64,000 nucleotides of DNA from Leptospira mtsangambouensis (GCF_004770475.1 NZ_RQHK01000002.1:598001-662000); one strand, 5' to 3'; numbered from the stretch's first letter, positions 32,942 to 42,652 are shown. Translations and numbers: made by a program. Notes: generated from the letters alone by a model not told the origin.

Positions 32942-33613
32942 CTACGGGATTAAATCCCGCAAGGTTTTTGTTTCTTGAACGCTGAAGAAATCGACATAAT
33001 CCTTAGCGATCACCTCTTTGAGATTGGCAGAAAAATAATCAATCCTACGTGTATATGGAGCTTTTTTATAACCTTCTCTCCATACTACGGCAAATCCGCC
33101 ACGAGGAGGGTTCTCACGTCTTTCGACCAGTTCCCAAATGGCAGCTCCAGAAACCTTATCATCCCCGATGGCTTCCTTCCTTGGTTTTCCATATTTTTTT
33201 TCCATCTTCTCTTTGATTTTTTCAGAGGGAACTAAATTGAAAGTCACACCAACAGAGAAGAGGATTCCATTTTCGCGAAATTCAGTTTGCCCATCAATGG
33301 AAGGATCGGATTCAGGCGCTCCTTCGCGTTTGGGACGAACTTCTTTTAATAATTCAGGAGTTTTATAAAAACGATAGAGATAGAAGATTCCATTTCGTTT
33401 GATGAGAAGGCTTTCCTCTTTTTTTTCATTTAAGAGTTCGATCTTTTCCTTCGATTCCGGATTGGTTGCCATGGACAAAAACTTTTCGCGAATAGATTCA
33501 AAGGTCATCCCCCAAGAAGCTTCCGCAAATCCATCCAAACTATTCGGAATTTCTGTTTGGGCAGAGAGAAGGCTAGGGAGGAGGAAAAGAAGGAAAATCA
33601 GATATTTCTTCAT
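32942..33613 (-). CDS. Secreted hypothetical protein
   Basis: 223 residues from ATG at 33613 (MKKYLIFLLFLLPSLLSAQT), a clean signal peptide cleaved after LSA; longer frames upstream cross into the next gene. The mature part has the pattern ASWGMTFESIREKF, IKRNGIFYLYRF, and KMEKKYGKPRKEAIG with IWELVERR, resembling small periplasmic proteins that carry a WGMS-like start. Exact family not recognised. It lies 43 bases after an acidic membrane-protein gene and is probably in its operon. Confidence 0.65.
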   Translation of the reverse strand: MKKYLIFLLFLLPSLLSAQTEIPNSLDGFAEASWGMTFESIREKFLSMATNPESKEKIELLNEKKEESLLIKRNGIFYLYRFYKTPELLKEVRPKREGAPESDPSIDGQTEFRENGILFSVGVTFNLVPSEKIKEKMEKKYGKPRKEAIGDDKVSGAAIWELVERRENPPRGGFAVVWREGYKKAPYTRRIDYFSANLKEVIAKDYVDFFSVQETKTLRDLIP

Positions 33614-33656
33614 AGGATTCCTATCGGTCAAAATTTCAAAAAAGAGAACCTGTTTC

Positions 33657-34376
33657 TTACTTAAAATCATCCTGGAAGGGGTCATCTCCCAAACCAAAAT
33701 CGTCTGCCTCATTGGTAAATGGTCCTTCCTCTTCTTCTTCCCAAACATTTTTTTCTTCCGGATTGGTAGTAGAATTTGAAGGTGCACCCCAGTCATCGTC
33801 TGACTCATAAGAATAGGAAGAGCTACTTTCCTCAAAACTCATACCGAAGATAGGTTCCCTGTTCCAAAGAAAAATAAGGACTGGAATTTGTAAAAAAACA
33901 AGGAGTAAGTAAAACAAAAAGAAAAGGTCGCGGTCGAGACCATAGTGTACGGCACCCGCAGCCAAATTTCCTAATGCCAGACCAGAAAGGGTGGGTTTGG
34001 CGAGTGCCAAAGTACGCTCTCCACGGTAAGCCTCCTTTAAGAAGGGAAAGGAAAAGAAAAGTGCCAAAAAGAAAATGGGCATATGAAAGATATGTTCAAA
34101 TGGCCCAGGCCCCTTTTCACCAAGGACGGAACCCAGAAGAGACCAAAGCCAAACAAAAAGGGCACTTCCGAAAAATGCCCCAGACCCATAGATTAAATTT
34201 CCCCCTGATTCCAAAACATCCAGGCAGATGCGGAACACATCCCCACGAATCTCAGTTAGTTCTTCTCTGCGGTAATTGGTTTTTTTAGAAAAGAATAGAA
34301 TCTTTACGTAATAAACAATTACCGCAGTCACCAAACAAAAGAAGGCGAGAAATAGGAGGAAAAGAAAAAATTCCAT
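33657..34376 (-). CDS. Membrane protein with acidic tail
   Basis: 239 residues. About five hydrophobic helices (1-30, 62-82, 95-112, 120-140, 150-168) are followed by a strongly acidic, Ser-rich cytosolic tail (175-239) ending GLGDDPFQDDFK. The TM layout is somewhat Yip1-like but without a clear motif. Its ATG shares a base with the purH stop (TAATG), so it is translated right after purH. Family not recognised and no purine-related role should be assumed. Confidence 0.6.
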   Translation of the reverse strand: MEFFLFLLFLAFFCLVTAVIVYYVKILFFSKKTNYRREELTEIRGDVFRICLDVLESGGNLIYGSGAFFGSALFVWLWSLLGSVLGEKGPGPFEHIFHMPIFFLALFFSFPFLKEAYRGERTLALAKPTLSGLALGNLAAGAVHYGLDRDLFFLFYLLLVFLQIPVLIFLWNREPIFGMSFEESSSSYSYESDDDWGAPSNSTTNPEEKNVWEEEEEGPFTNEADDFGLGDDPFQDDFK

Positions 34377-35917
34377 TAGTGACGGAAATGCCTCATTCCA
34401 GTGAAGACCATAATGAGTCCGTGTTCGTCAGCAGCTTGGATGACTTCTTCATCACGGATGGATCCACCTGGTTGGATGATGGCTTTTGCACCCACTTTGG
34501 CAATGGAATCAATTCCATCACGGAAGGGAAAAAATGCATCACTTCCCACATAAGAACCAACAACCGAGAGTCCTACTTTTTGGGCCTTCATGGCACCAAG
34601 CTCCACCGAGTCCACACGAGACATTTGTCCTGCACCAATTCCAAGCGTTGAGTTTTGGTCAGTGTAAACAATGGCATTGGATTTGATGAACTTCACACAG
34701 TTCCAAGCAAACATCAAACCTTCTAAATCATCTGCGGTTGGTTGTTTTTTCGAGACCACTTTTAGTTTGTCTTTTGTGATGAGATCATAATCACGATTTT
34801 GGATGAGAAGTCCGTGGTGGAGAGAACGTAAATCAAGTTCATCCAAGGCTTCATCAAATTTTGCAATAGGGATCAAACGAATGTTAGGTTTTTTCCCGAA
34901 AATTTCGAGTGCTTCTTCAGAAAAACTTTCAGCAATCACACCTTCTACAAAGTTTTTTGTGATTTCTTCTGCGGCATCTTTTTCCACGCGACCATGAATT
35001 CCAATGATTCCACCGAAAGCAGAAATTGGATCTGTTTTTCTCGCTAGTTCAAAGGACTCAAGGACGTTTTCCCCAAAAGCGATCCCACATGGGTTTAAAT
35101 GTTTTACGATCGAAACTGCATTTTTGGGAAGAAGGCTTGCTACATGAAAAGCAGCGTCAAAATCCAACATATTATTGAAGGAGAGTTCTTTTCCTTGTAA
35201 GGCTTCAAACTGTGATTTGATAAATAGCGGTTCATAAAACGCGGCATCTTGGTGTGGATTTTCGCCGTATCTGAGTTTTTGTTTTTTGTTAAAAGCAAAA
35301 GTGATTTTATCAGGGTATTTGATATCTAACTTTTTATTAAAGAAAGTGGAGATCGCAGAATCATAAGATGCAGTTTCTGAGAAAACTTTGGCTGCATATT
35401 GAAAGGCGGTTTCCCGAGATACTTTTCCTTTGTTTGCCGTAAACTCTGCTTGGAAAGACTCGTAATCTTTTGGGTCAGTAAGAACCACAACGTTTTTATG
35501 ATTTTTTGCCGCCGAACGAAGCATAGATGGTCCACCAATATCGATGTTTTCGATTGCATCTTCAAGGGTTACATCTGGTTTCATGACTGTTTTGACAAAA
35601 GGATAAAGGTTCACAATCACGAGTGTGATGGGAACAATTCCATTCGCTTCCATTTGTTTGACATGGTCTGGGTTTGTTGTGTCACCAAGAAGGCCACCAT
35701 GGATTTTGGGATGGAGGGTTTTCACTCGGCCGTGGAGGATCTCTGGAAAACCAGTAAACTCATCTACCTTTTTCACAGGAATTCCCGCTTTGGAGAGGGC
35801 ATCATAAGTTCCGCCTGTGGAAAGAATTTCCACTCCGTTTTTGGCGAGGAAGGAACAGATTTCTGTAATTCCGGCTTTGTCGGATACGGATACGAGTGCT
35901 CGTTTGATTTCGATCAT
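34376..35917 (-). CDS. purH: Bifunctional AICAR transformylase / IMP cyclohydrolase
   Basis: 513 residues, full length. The IMP cyclohydrolase half has [20 protein letters not shown] and [14 protein letters not shown]; the transformylase half has [25 protein letters not shown] with the catalytic Lys-His pair, [12 protein letters not shown] and [12 protein letters not shown]. It performs the last two steps of IMP synthesis. The ATG overlaps the purN stop by 4 bases (ATGA), and a membrane-protein gene follows with TAATG coupling. Confidence 0.97.
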   Translation of the reverse strand: MIEIKRALVSVSDKAGITEICSFLAKNGVEILSTGGTYDALSKAGIPVKKVDEFTGFPEILHGRVKTLHPKIHGGLLGDTTNPDHVKQMEANGIVPITLVIVNLYPFVKTVMKPDVTLEDAIENIDIGGPSMLRSAAKNHKNVVVLTDPKDYESFQAEFTANKGKVSRETAFQYAAKVFSETASYDSAISTFFNKKLDIKYPDKITFAFNKKQKLRYGENPHQDAAFYEPLFIKSQFEALQGKELSFNNMLDFDAAFHVASLLPKNAVSIVKHLNPCGIAFGENVLESFELARKTDPISAFGGIIGIHGRVEKDAAEEITKNFVEGVIAESFSEEALEIFGKKPNIRLIPIAKFDEALDELDLRSLHHGLLIQNRDYDLITKDKLKVVSKKQPTADDLEGLMFAWNCVKFIKSNAIVYTDQNSTLGIGAGQMSRVDSVELGAMKAQKVGLSVVGSYVGSDAFFPFRDGIDSIAKVGAKAIIQPGGSIRDEEVIQAADEHGLIMVFTGMRHFRH

Positions 35918-36528
35918 TTTAGGATTTCTACCTTTCGTTCTTTGATTTTTAATTTATCTTCACAAAACAGTTGTATAGCGAGCGGAAGGATTTTATGTTC
36001 TTCCGCAAGGATTGCAAGGGATAGTTCTTTTTCATTCCATTCGGGGGCAATGGCAATCGCTTTTTGCAAAATGATGGGACCCGTATCCACACCTTCTTCC
36101 ACAAAGTGAACCGTACAACCTGCAACCTTGACCCCGTAGTCCAGGGCTTGTTTTTGGGAATCGAGGCCTGGGAAAGCGGGTAGGAGACTTGGATGTACAT
36201 TGATGATTTGGCTTTGGAACCGGCGCACAAATTCTGGTTTCAGAATTCGCATATAACCGCAGGCCACAATTAGATCTGGAGAGTAGGTTTCCACTTCCCC
36301 CAGCAGATCTTTATGGTAGTCGACCTTTTGGGGATAGCTGGTGTAGGGAATGACTTTTGTAGGGATTCCAAAGGATTTGGCAATCCCTAGAGCCTTTGCT
36401 TCCGGATTGTCTGTCACAAGGGCCACCAGGTCAAGCTTTAGCTTTTTTTTACGAATGTACTCGACAGAAGCGGTAAAATTGGACCCTCTTCCCGAGGCCA
36501 AAAAAACTACACGTTTTATTTTTCCCAT
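35914..36528 (-). CDS. purN: Phosphoribosylglycinamide formyltransferase
   Basis: 204 residues. [10 protein letters not shown] near the start, ACGYMRIL, the catalytic Asn/His in [14 protein letters not shown] near 107, and [18 protein letters not shown] with the catalytic Asp define folate-dependent GAR transformylase, the third step of purine synthesis. First gene of a purN-purH operon on the minus strand, with a 4-base overlap to purH. Divergent from fliS, with a 77-base spacer. Confidence 0.95.
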   Translation of the reverse strand: MGKIKRVVFLASGRGSNFTASVEYIRKKKLKLDLVALVTDNPEAKALGIAKSFGIPTKVIPYTSYPQKVDYHKDLLGEVETYSPDLIVACGYMRILKPEFVRRFQSQIINVHPSLLPAFPGLDSQKQALDYGVKVAGCTVHFVEEGVDTGPIILQKAIAIAPEWNEKELSLAILAEEHKILPLAIQLFCEDKLKIKERKVEILK

Positions 36529-36605
36529 GTGATATTCTAAGAATATTCACTTGGGTCATTAAGCAAGTATCCTTTTTGGTCGATGGGAATACTCAGGAGA
36601 AAAAA

Positions 36606-37052
36606 ATGTCGCTTGCGAGAAAAACCGGTGCCTCTGCTTACAATGAATACAAAGCCAATGAGATATCTACCGTTAGCCAAATCAAACTAATCGTGATGCT
36701 TTTTGACGGAGCCATCCGATTCCTTGGTGTGGCCAAAGACAATATGACTCCCCGAAAGTATGATGTTGTGAACAACAATATCATCAAAACCCAAGACATC
36801 ATTACGGAACTTTTGCTCTCTCTCAATATGGAAGAGGGGAAAGAAGTCGCAAATAATCTTCTGTCATTATATGTTTATTTGAAGAAAAGATTGTTAGAAG
36901 CCAATATGCGTAAGGATAAGGTGATCATTGAAGAGTGTATCAAAATCCTAATTGAGTTAAAAATCTCTTGGGAAGAGTTAGAAAAAAAAGACGCTCCAAA
37001 TCCAAACACAGCTCCTGGCAACCGTCCTACGGGAATCTCCATCACTGGTTAA
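36606..37052 (+). CDS. fliS: Flagellar export chaperone FliS
   Basis: 148 residues from ATG at 36606, which has AGGAG 7 bases upstream; an in-frame TTG at 36576 is unsupported. The helical bundle shows the family pattern: AYNEYKANEISTVSQIKLIV, MLFDGAIRFLG and a long C-terminal helix with IEECIKILIELKISWE. FliS binds flagellin tails and stops early polymerisation. The Pro-rich tail after 130 is longer than usual. It heads a three-gene unit with coupled or overlapping starts. Confidence 0.92.
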   Translation: MSLARKTGASAYNEYKANEISTVSQIKLIVMLFDGAIRFLGVAKDNMTPRKYDVVNNNIIKTQDIITELLLSLNMEEGKEVANNLLSLYVYLKKRLLEANMRKDKVIIEECIKILIELKISWEELEKKDAPNPNTAPGNRPTGISITG

Positions 37053-37477
37053 TGAAAAACTTTATGATTTCTTCCAAACATTCCACAAAACAACTTCTTG
37101 AAAAAAAAATTCAGGCACTCGATTCTCTTATTTCTAATTTAAAAAGAGAAGAGGAACTACTTTCCTATCGTGATGCCGATTCCGCAGTGAAGATTGAATT
37201 TAAAAATGAAATCATTGTTAGAAAGTTAGAGGCAGTGGACCGGGAACTTTGGGAAAGGCAAGAGATGGAAGTTTATACGGAAGAAGAAATTGCCATTTCA
37301 GAAACTGTCTTTGCAAAGTTGGATGAAGCAAGAAACCTCCAACAAAAAGTGCAAGAATTGCTTGTTTTTGAAATGAATGAGAGTAAAAAAGAATATTGGG
37401 AATTCAGTATCAAACGGCGATTGAAATCGCATTTGATCCAGTCCTCCGGCCTCTCATGGACAAAAAATTACTGTTAA
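37052..37477 (+). CDS. Coiled-coil protein in the fliS operon
   Basis: 141 residues from ATG at 37052, which shares TAATG with the fliS stop; the open frame reaching back to 36968 lies inside fliS. Almost fully helical: QLLEKKIQALDSLISNLK, then FKNEIIVRKLEAVDREL and KLDEARNLQQKVQELL, with heptad spacing. FlgN/FliT-type chaperones have this size and helical form and often follow fliS, so a flagellar chaperone is a fair guess, but sequence identity is not visible. Its end overlaps the next gene by 22 bases. Confidence 0.6.
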   Translation: MKNFMISSKHSTKQLLEKKIQALDSLISNLKREEELLSYRDADSAVKIEFKNEIIVRKLEAVDRELWERQEMEVYTEEEIAISETVFAKLDEARNLQQKVQELLVFEMNESKKEYWEFSIKRRLKSHLIQSSGLSWTKNYC

Positions 37478-37983
37478 ATGATTCCCTTCATTTTTTAGGC
37501 CTTAGTGATGGGTTTACCGAATCAGAACTCAAAGAATCCTACCATAAACTCGCCAAAAAATACCATCCAGATTCTGGTGAGTTTACCAGTGATGTGATGT
37601 TTTTGGAGTTAAACAAACATTACGAATCCTTAAAGGACCATCTCCTCATCCATCCAGAAGATGATTTTTCACTCTTGGTGAGTGGTGAGGTTCGTGGAGA
37701 TTCGGAAGTTCCTCCAATAACAAAACCTTCCAAAGATCCCGTCTTTCATGAATATAAATTGGCCAAAGAAAAAGAAACAGAGGCCATTTTACGTTATTAT
37801 GAAAAACGAAACCTCCATCCCATTGAACTTTCAGAAAGTTTGAATAAGGAACTTGTGCAGTTGCGTAAAGACTTAGAACCAGTCCTTTCTGTTTATGCAG
37901 AGATTTTAAAAAAACATCCATCTAGCCTTTGGGCAAATGATGCCAAAGATTCCTTAGATCGACTTCGTGTTTGGTGGAGTTAA
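37456..37983 (+). CDS. J-domain protein
   Basis: 175 residues from ATG at 37456 (MDKKLLLNDSLHFLGLSDGF); the longer frame from 37396 lies inside the previous gene. Residues about 10-60 are a DnaJ-type domain: FTESELKESYHKLAKKYHPD, with the HPD tripeptide that stimulates Hsp70, then FLELNKHYESLKDHL. There is no G/F region or zinc centre, so it is a small class III co-chaperone. The helical C-terminus may bind a client. Being in the fliS unit suggests the client is flagellar, which is inference. Confidence 0.78.
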   Translation: MDKKLLLNDSLHFLGLSDGFTESELKESYHKLAKKYHPDSGEFTSDVMFLELNKHYESLKDHLLIHPEDDFSLLVSGEVRGDSEVPPITKPSKDPVFHEYKLAKEKETEAILRYYEKRNLHPIELSESLNKELVQLRKDLEPVLSVYAEILKKHPSSLWANDAKDSLDRLRVWWS

Positions 37984-37986
37984 AAT

Positions 37987-38020
37987 AAAAAAGCCGGAGT
38001 AGAACCCCGGCTTTCCCTTT
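37987..38020. terminator. Bidirectional terminator between the fliS unit and the TRAP operon
   Basis: AAGCCGG (37991-37997) and CCGGCTT (38007-38013) with T-rich sequence after and A-rich before. A second hairpin, ACTATCTTT/AAAGATAGT, is at about 38023-38042. Both convergent transcripts can end here. Confidence 0.85.
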
Positions 38021-38049
38021 TAACTATCTTTTTAAAGATAGTTTAGAAA

Positions 38050-39351
38050 TTACGGTGAAGGTGCTGCTGCCTCTCCACCCAATAATCCTAAAGAAATGTC
38101 TGGAATCCAACTGATGAGGATCAAACCAATCAGAAATAGTCCCACAATGGGTGCTACTGATTGGATGACTTTCCCTAACGGTTGTTTGAAGATTCCCGAA
38201 GCTACAAATAGGTTCACACCCACCGGTGGTGTCAGGTAACCAATTTCCAAGTTCACAATCATAATGATTCCGAAGTGAACTGGATTGATTCCGTAGTTGA
38301 CGGCCATTGGTGCCAGTAGCGGTGCAAGAACCAGGATTGCACTCATGATATCCATAAACATTCCCACGATGAGTAACAAAACGTTTACTCCGATGAGGAA
38401 AGTCACAGGGCTTGAAATGAGTTCAGACATTGTTGCAACGAGATTTTGTGGAATTTCGTTTTCGATCATGAACTTGTTCAAACTGACTGCAAGGATTAGG
38501 ATGAGGAATAGAATCCCTAACATCTCAGCACTTTCTGCCATAATTTTTGGAATTTTAGGGAAACTCAGTTCTTTATGAATGAACACTTCCACAAGGATTG
38601 CATAAAACACTGCGATGGCTGCTGATTCTGTTGCCGTGAAGAATCCAGAATAAATTCCTCCGAGAATGACCACAGGCATAAGAAGGGCAAGAACACCTTC
38701 TTTCCAAGCAGTACGAATTTCTGCCCAGTCCCATTTTCCTCGACCCACATTTCCCGCACGTAACACGGAGTAGATCATGAGGAGTGTCATGAGTAAAATT
38801 CCAGGACCAATCCCTGCAATGAAAAGATCAGTTACAGAAACTCCCACCATAATTGCATATACGATCATAGGAATACTTGGCGGAATGATGATCCCAAGTG
38901 TTCCTCCAGAAGCAAGTAGACCCATTGAAAACTGAGTAGGGTATCCGGCTTTTGTAAGAGAAGGATACATGAGTCCACCAATGGCAATGAGTGTCACCGG
39001 TGAAGATCCAGAAATGGCTGCAAAGATCCCACATGAAAATACACCTGCAATCGCAAGTCCTGCCGGAATGGGTGCAGTCATCGCTTGGGCAATCCGAATG
39101 AGCCTTCTTGCAATACTTCCATGGGTCATCAAATTTCCTGCGATGATGAAAAGAGGAATTGCTAGAAGAATTTCTTTATCACCTGCAAAGAACAAATCTC
39201 CAATGATACTATTGAGTTCTTGTAAAGATTCAAGAGGTGGATCTGGTAAAAAGTAATAACAATAAACCGTGATGGCACCCATCAGTACAATGAGTGGTTG
39301 TCTGAGTAAAATTAAAGCGAGTAAGAGTAGGAGTATTCCCCAAGAACCCAT
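38050..39351 (-). CDS. dctM: TRAP transporter large permease (DctM)
   Basis: 433 residues, about twelve membrane helices. Family motifs include IPLFIIAGNLM, FSCGIFAAISGSSPVTLIAIGG (split across helices), GGTLGIIIPPSIPMIVY, and NLEIGYLTPPVGVNLFVA near the end. It forms the sodium-coupled transport channel for an organic acid delivered by DctP. Its ATG shares a base with the dctQ stop (TAATG). Fourth and last gene of the tatT-dctP-dctQ-dctM operon. Confidence 0.93.
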   Translation of the reverse strand: MGSWGILLLLLALILLRQPLIVLMGAITVYCYYFLPDPPLESLQELNSIIGDLFFAGDKEILLAIPLFIIAGNLMTHGSIARRLIRIAQAMTAPIPAGLAIAGVFSCGIFAAISGSSPVTLIAIGGLMYPSLTKAGYPTQFSMGLLASGGTLGIIIPPSIPMIVYAIMVGVSVTDLFIAGIGPGILLMTLLMIYSVLRAGNVGRGKWDWAEIRTAWKEGVLALLMPVVILGGIYSGFFTATESAAIAVFYAILVEVFIHKELSFPKIPKIMAESAEMLGILFLILILAVSLNKFMIENEIPQNLVATMSELISSPVTFLIGVNVLLLIVGMFMDIMSAILVLAPLLAPMAVNYGINPVHFGIIMIVNLEIGYLTPPVGVNLFVASGIFKQPLGKVIQSVAPIVGLFLIGLILISWIPDISLGLLGGEAAAPSP

Positions 39352-40046
39352 TAGTGATTCCCCCGTGAATTCGATTCGGAAAGTTCTTTTTCCGCAAGTT
39401 CCAAAGCCTCAGTGGCTTCATTGATATCAGAAGGAATGAGTGCCGGAAAAATTCCATAACAGAGATGTCTAAAACCCATAGAGAGAAATATGTAGGGAAA
39501 TATCATTTGGACTTTCCATAGATGAATTTCTGTTACAGGATTTACTTCATCTAAGCTGATACTTTCTAGAACATAAATGACTGATAAGTAAGCTAGGAAT
39601 AAAAAGAATAAGGCAATCACCCACTGTTCGATGATTTTTACGTAATGTAGAATCGCCTTTGGTAATACTTTATCTGCAATTTCTGGACGTAGGTGTGAAC
39701 CCTTGGCACTGGCGAGTGCAGATCCGAAAAGACCACCCCATAACATAAAATAGAGGGAAAGTTTTTGTGCCCAAATGATTCCACCAAGGCCTAACCACTC
39801 TAAAAATCCTGCAGTCCCACCATGAATGGATTCTGCAATGTAAACACTCCAGTCGCCGACAAAACCGGCAACACTGGTATTGGGATAGGCTTCTGTGACA
39901 TCCATTACCCAATTGAAAACTTTATCGATTACCTCTCGTTTGGAAACGTCAGCAATCATGAGAAGAGTGAGCAGAAGGAAACAAATTCCTCCCGCCCATT
40001 TCTCGCCGAAACTCAAAGTATTTAGAATTCGTTCGACGAATTTCAT
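39351..40046 (-). CDS. dctQ: TRAP transporter small permease (DctQ)
   Basis: 231 residues, longer than the usual 160-180 because of a periplasmic insert around 45-85 (VYIAESIHGGTAGFLEW). Four membrane helices: 14-30, 85-112, 140-165 and 185-210. The block FMLWGGLFGSALASAKGSH followed by LRPEI is the DctQ hallmark (W-x-x-x-x-G-x... H-x-R). It pairs with DctM to form the membrane part of the transporter. Confidence 0.88.
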   Translation of the reverse strand: MKFVERILNTLSFGEKWAGGICFLLLTLLMIADVSKREVIDKVFNWVMDVTEAYPNTSVAGFVGDWSVYIAESIHGGTAGFLEWLGLGGIIWAQKLSLYFMLWGGLFGSALASAKGSHLRPEIADKVLPKAILHYVKIIEQWVIALFFLFLAYLSVIYVLESISLDEVNPVTEIHLWKVQMIFPYIFLSMGFRHLCYGIFPALIPSDINEATEALELAEKELSESNSRGNH

Positions 40047-40067
40047 GTATCTATATCCTTCCTTAAC

Positions 40068-41075
40068 TTATCCGCCGCAAGCTGCTTTTGCTTTTTGGAT
40101 TTTGTCGAAGATCATTTTGGACTGACCTCCAATTTTACCTACTACTTGGCCAGAAACGGCATTTGCTGCTGCTTTAAATCCCGCCAAATCAGCGTTAGAA
40201 GGTTCATAAACTTGGACATCCGCTTTTTTCAAAGTGGCAATCATGTTCTTCTCAATGGAACGAACTGCTTGTCTTGCCCCTGGAGCAAGTTTGTTTCCTT
40301 CTCCCATAAGAGTTTTCTTTTGGTCATCGTTGAGAGTGTCCCAAAACTTTTTGGAATAAAGGATGGCTGCTGGTTGGTAGATATGGCGTGTTAAAGTGAA
40401 GTATTTAATCGCTGTTTGCCATTCTGCTGCCAAAGTAAAAAGAGGAGTGTTGTCAAATCCTTCTACCACACCTGTTTGTAGGGAAGGAAGAACTTCTGGG
40501 ATGGCAATCGGAATTCCACTCACACCCAATTGTTTCCAATACGCAATATGAACTGGAGATTCTTGGATTCGGATTTTGATTCCTTTTAAGTCATCAGGAG
40601 ATTTGACAGGAGCGGATTTTGTTCCAATAGATCGATATCCATTTTCAGCCCAAGTCACAAAGATGAGACCTTTTGCTTCAAAAAGTTTACGAAAGTCTTC
40701 TTGTAAGTGGTCGTCAAGAACACAGTCCGCCTGTGCATAAGAGTTAAAAAGGTATGGGATTTCTAATACGTTTAATTCTTTGACAGTGTTTGCAAGAGCC
40801 CCTGCTGTAAGACCAGCACCTTGCAGTTTCCCGCGAATCACTTGTTGGAGGATTTCATTTTCTCCACCCATTTGTCCACCAGGGTAAATTTTAAATTTAA
40901 TTTGGCCTTGTGATTCCGACTCAATTTTCTTTTTGATTTTAGCAAGTTCGTTTGCCCACGGAGATCCTTCCGGTGCAACGGTTGCTAATTTAACGGTTGT
41001 TTGGGCAAATAAACCCCCACTGATGGTGAGGGTGATACTTACACAAACTAAATACTTTAATTGTCTTAAAAACAT
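40068..41075 (-). CDS. dctP: TRAP transporter substrate-binding protein (DctP)
   Basis: 335 residues with a signal peptide (LTISGGLFAQ) and a good AGGAG ribosome site. The DctP fold shows LATVAPEGSPWANELAKIKK, FKIYPGGQMGGENEILQQV, the GIKIRIQESPVHIAYW block with the conserved Arg that binds a carboxylate, and VEGFDNTPL near 210. It binds an organic acid in the periplasm and delivers it to DctQM. The ligand is unknown; the TatT partner suggests a hydrophobic acid, as proposed for spirochaete TRAP systems. Confidence 0.92.
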   Translation of the reverse strand: MFLRQLKYLVCVSITLTISGGLFAQTTVKLATVAPEGSPWANELAKIKKKIESESQGQIKFKIYPGGQMGGENEILQQVIRGKLQGAGLTAGALANTVKELNVLEIPYLFNSYAQADCVLDDHLQEDFRKLFEAKGLIFVTWAENGYRSIGTKSAPVKSPDDLKGIKIRIQESPVHIAYWKQLGVSGIPIAIPEVLPSLQTGVVEGFDNTPLFTLAAEWQTAIKYFTLTRHIYQPAAILYSKKFWDTLNDDQKKTLMGEGNKLAPGARQAVRSIEKNMIATLKKADVQVYEPSNADLAGFKAAANAVSGQVVGKIGGQSKMIFDKIQKAKAACGG

Positions 41076-41097
41076 CTAGTTCTCCTAGTAAACTTGA

Positions 41098-42000
41098 TTA
41101 TAGTTCGTCGAGTAATTTCTTTGCTTTACGTTGTTCTACAATTTGATCCGCTTCAATTTCTGGAAGGGAAGCTGCTTTGCCTTTCAGAACAAAATCCAAT
41201 TGTTTTTTGAATTTGTCTTCATTTCCTTTAAGGCTACTTTCAGCATACAAAACTCGGACCGCGAAGTAGTTCGGGTGTTTTGCAATTGCTTCTTCAAAAA
41301 GTTTGGCTGCGAGTTTTTTATCTCCTGTAGGAGATAGAGCATTACTTGCTGCATCATATCTAAGAGTTGCTGAGTAGAAATATTCTTTTCCCATGGATTT
41401 TTCGATTTCTTTCACTCGATTTACCATTGCAGAAAAGTTGGAACGGTTTGCTAGTAATGTGGTAAAACCTACCATTCGAGACCATTTTGCAAGGGATGCA
41501 TATCTCCAGTAGAGAGCATCGATGTCTTGTGGGCCAAGAACATCCAAGGATTTTTCAATTGCCAGTTTTTCTTTGACTACCTTGTCTCTAAATTTTGGAT
41601 TCAATGCAAGGGCTGCTTCACACCAAGTCACGGCAGCATCATAATATTGGATGGACTCTTCTTTCACTTTTTCGTCTACATCCGAATCACCTGTAAGTTT
41701 TAACCAAAGGTGTCCGTCACTTAATAGATAGTTTCCACGGCAGAGTAACACTTTTACGTCAGAGTATTGTGGGTTCTCAGCGGCAAATTTTTCTAAACCA
41801 ACAAGGGCTAGTCTTAGGTCTTGTTCGTTTTGACGGTTCTTCCAAAGTTTTTCGAGGTCAGCTGGAAGTTTTGCTGGGGTTGTCGCTCGCTCTACATTTG
41901 AGTCAGAGATTTTGGTTTGTCTTGATTTTCCGCAAGCAACAACAGAAACGAGAACAAGAGTTGCGATTGCGATTTTTGACCAATGTTTTGTTTGGTACAT
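41098..42000 (-). CDS. TRAP-associated TPR lipoprotein (TatT-like)
   Basis: 300 residues. A VSVVAC lipobox near 23, then helical repeats with TPR character: VLLCRGNYLLSDGHLW, YYDAAVTWCEAALALNP and AAKLFEEAIAKHPNYFAVRV. First gene of a TRAP operon, directly upstream of dctP. In Treponema pallidum the trimeric TPR lipoprotein TatT (Tp0956) binds the TRAP solute-binding protein Tp0957, and the gene order matches. It probably docks DctP in the periplasm and may pass ligand to it. Homology is judged from size, lipobox, repeats and context. Confidence 0.82.
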   Translation of the reverse strand: MYQTKHWSKIAIATLVLVSVVACGKSRQTKISDSNVERATTPAKLPADLEKLWKNRQNEQDLRLALVGLEKFAAENPQYSDVKVLLCRGNYLLSDGHLWLKLTGDSDVDEKVKEESIQYYDAAVTWCEAALALNPKFRDKVVKEKLAIEKSLDVLGPQDIDALYWRYASLAKWSRMVGFTTLLANRSNFSAMVNRVKEIEKSMGKEYFYSATLRYDAASNALSPTGDKKLAAKLFEEAIAKHPNYFAVRVLYAESSLKGNEDKFKKQLDFVLKGKAASLPEIEADQIVEQRKAKKLLDEL

Positions 42001-42169
42001 TTTGTATCATCCTCCAAAGATTTTTTGGGACCAAAGATCCCTTTTTATTTGTATCCTCAAGTTCCTAGTTTGGGGCAAATTTTTAGAAATATTCTAAAAA
42101 AGCCCAAAGAATTCCCATGATTCCGGAAAAAAATACACGCATTTGACTTAAATGCAAGAAAGTTTTATT

Positions 42170-42652
42170 TTAAGGGACAATAAGAGCATTGGAAGACATG
42201 GAAACCTTATACGAACTGGTGCTATTCTGTAAATTCACAGAAAGACCCAGGGTCCGCATTGCAATGTAGGTTCCGGGAGTGAGGGTGGAAAAAATGCGAC
42301 AGGAAACACCTGTGGTATTGGGATTTGTGGAAGGATCAATTTCGAAAGTATATTCGAGGGGTTGGACAATGGCTGCCTGGGCTAAAATGCAGGAATCCCC
42401 CATATTGAGGTCTGTTGGATTTTGGGCCAAGTTTTCCGTGGCACCGGAGTAAATCCGGTAACCTTGGAAGATAAACTCCGGGTTTTGGGCCCTTACCTTG
42501 ATGGTAAAATTAGAATTTCCATTGTTTGTGATGGAAATTAAGGTTGGAGGGGCTTGTACTGAGGCCGTTGTGGAGTAATTTGTGCAAGCAGACACAATGA
42601 AACCAAAGAAAATAAGGATCGAAAAACGGAATAAAAAGAGAGCAGTGTTCAT
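42170..42652 (-). CDS. Putative lipoprotein of unknown function
   Basis: 160 residues with a clear signal and lipobox (FFGFIVSAC, Cys near 23). The mature part is beta-rich and resembles a single Ig/fibronectin-like domain: NSNFTIKVRAQNPEFIFQGY, RIYSGATENL, and TPGTYIAMRTLGLS. No known family is evident. Its start touches the stop of the DedA-like gene, so the two are co-transcribed. The 169-base gap after the stop has no gene or obvious terminator. Confidence 0.65.
   Translation of the reverse strand: MNTALFLFRFSILIFFGFIVSACTNYSTTASVQAPPTLISITNNGNSNFTIKVRAQNPEFIFQGYRIYSGATENLAQNPTDLNMGDSCILAQAAIVQPLEYTFEIDPSTNPNTTGVSCRIFSTLTPGTYIAMRTLGLSVNLQNSTSSYKVSMSSNALIVP

Noticed and set aside
35399..36109. 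Plus-strand open frame of about 236 codons across purH and purN
   Set aside because: Antisense to two unmistakable purine genes; rich in Cys, Phe and Ser as expected of shadow reading, with no family match.
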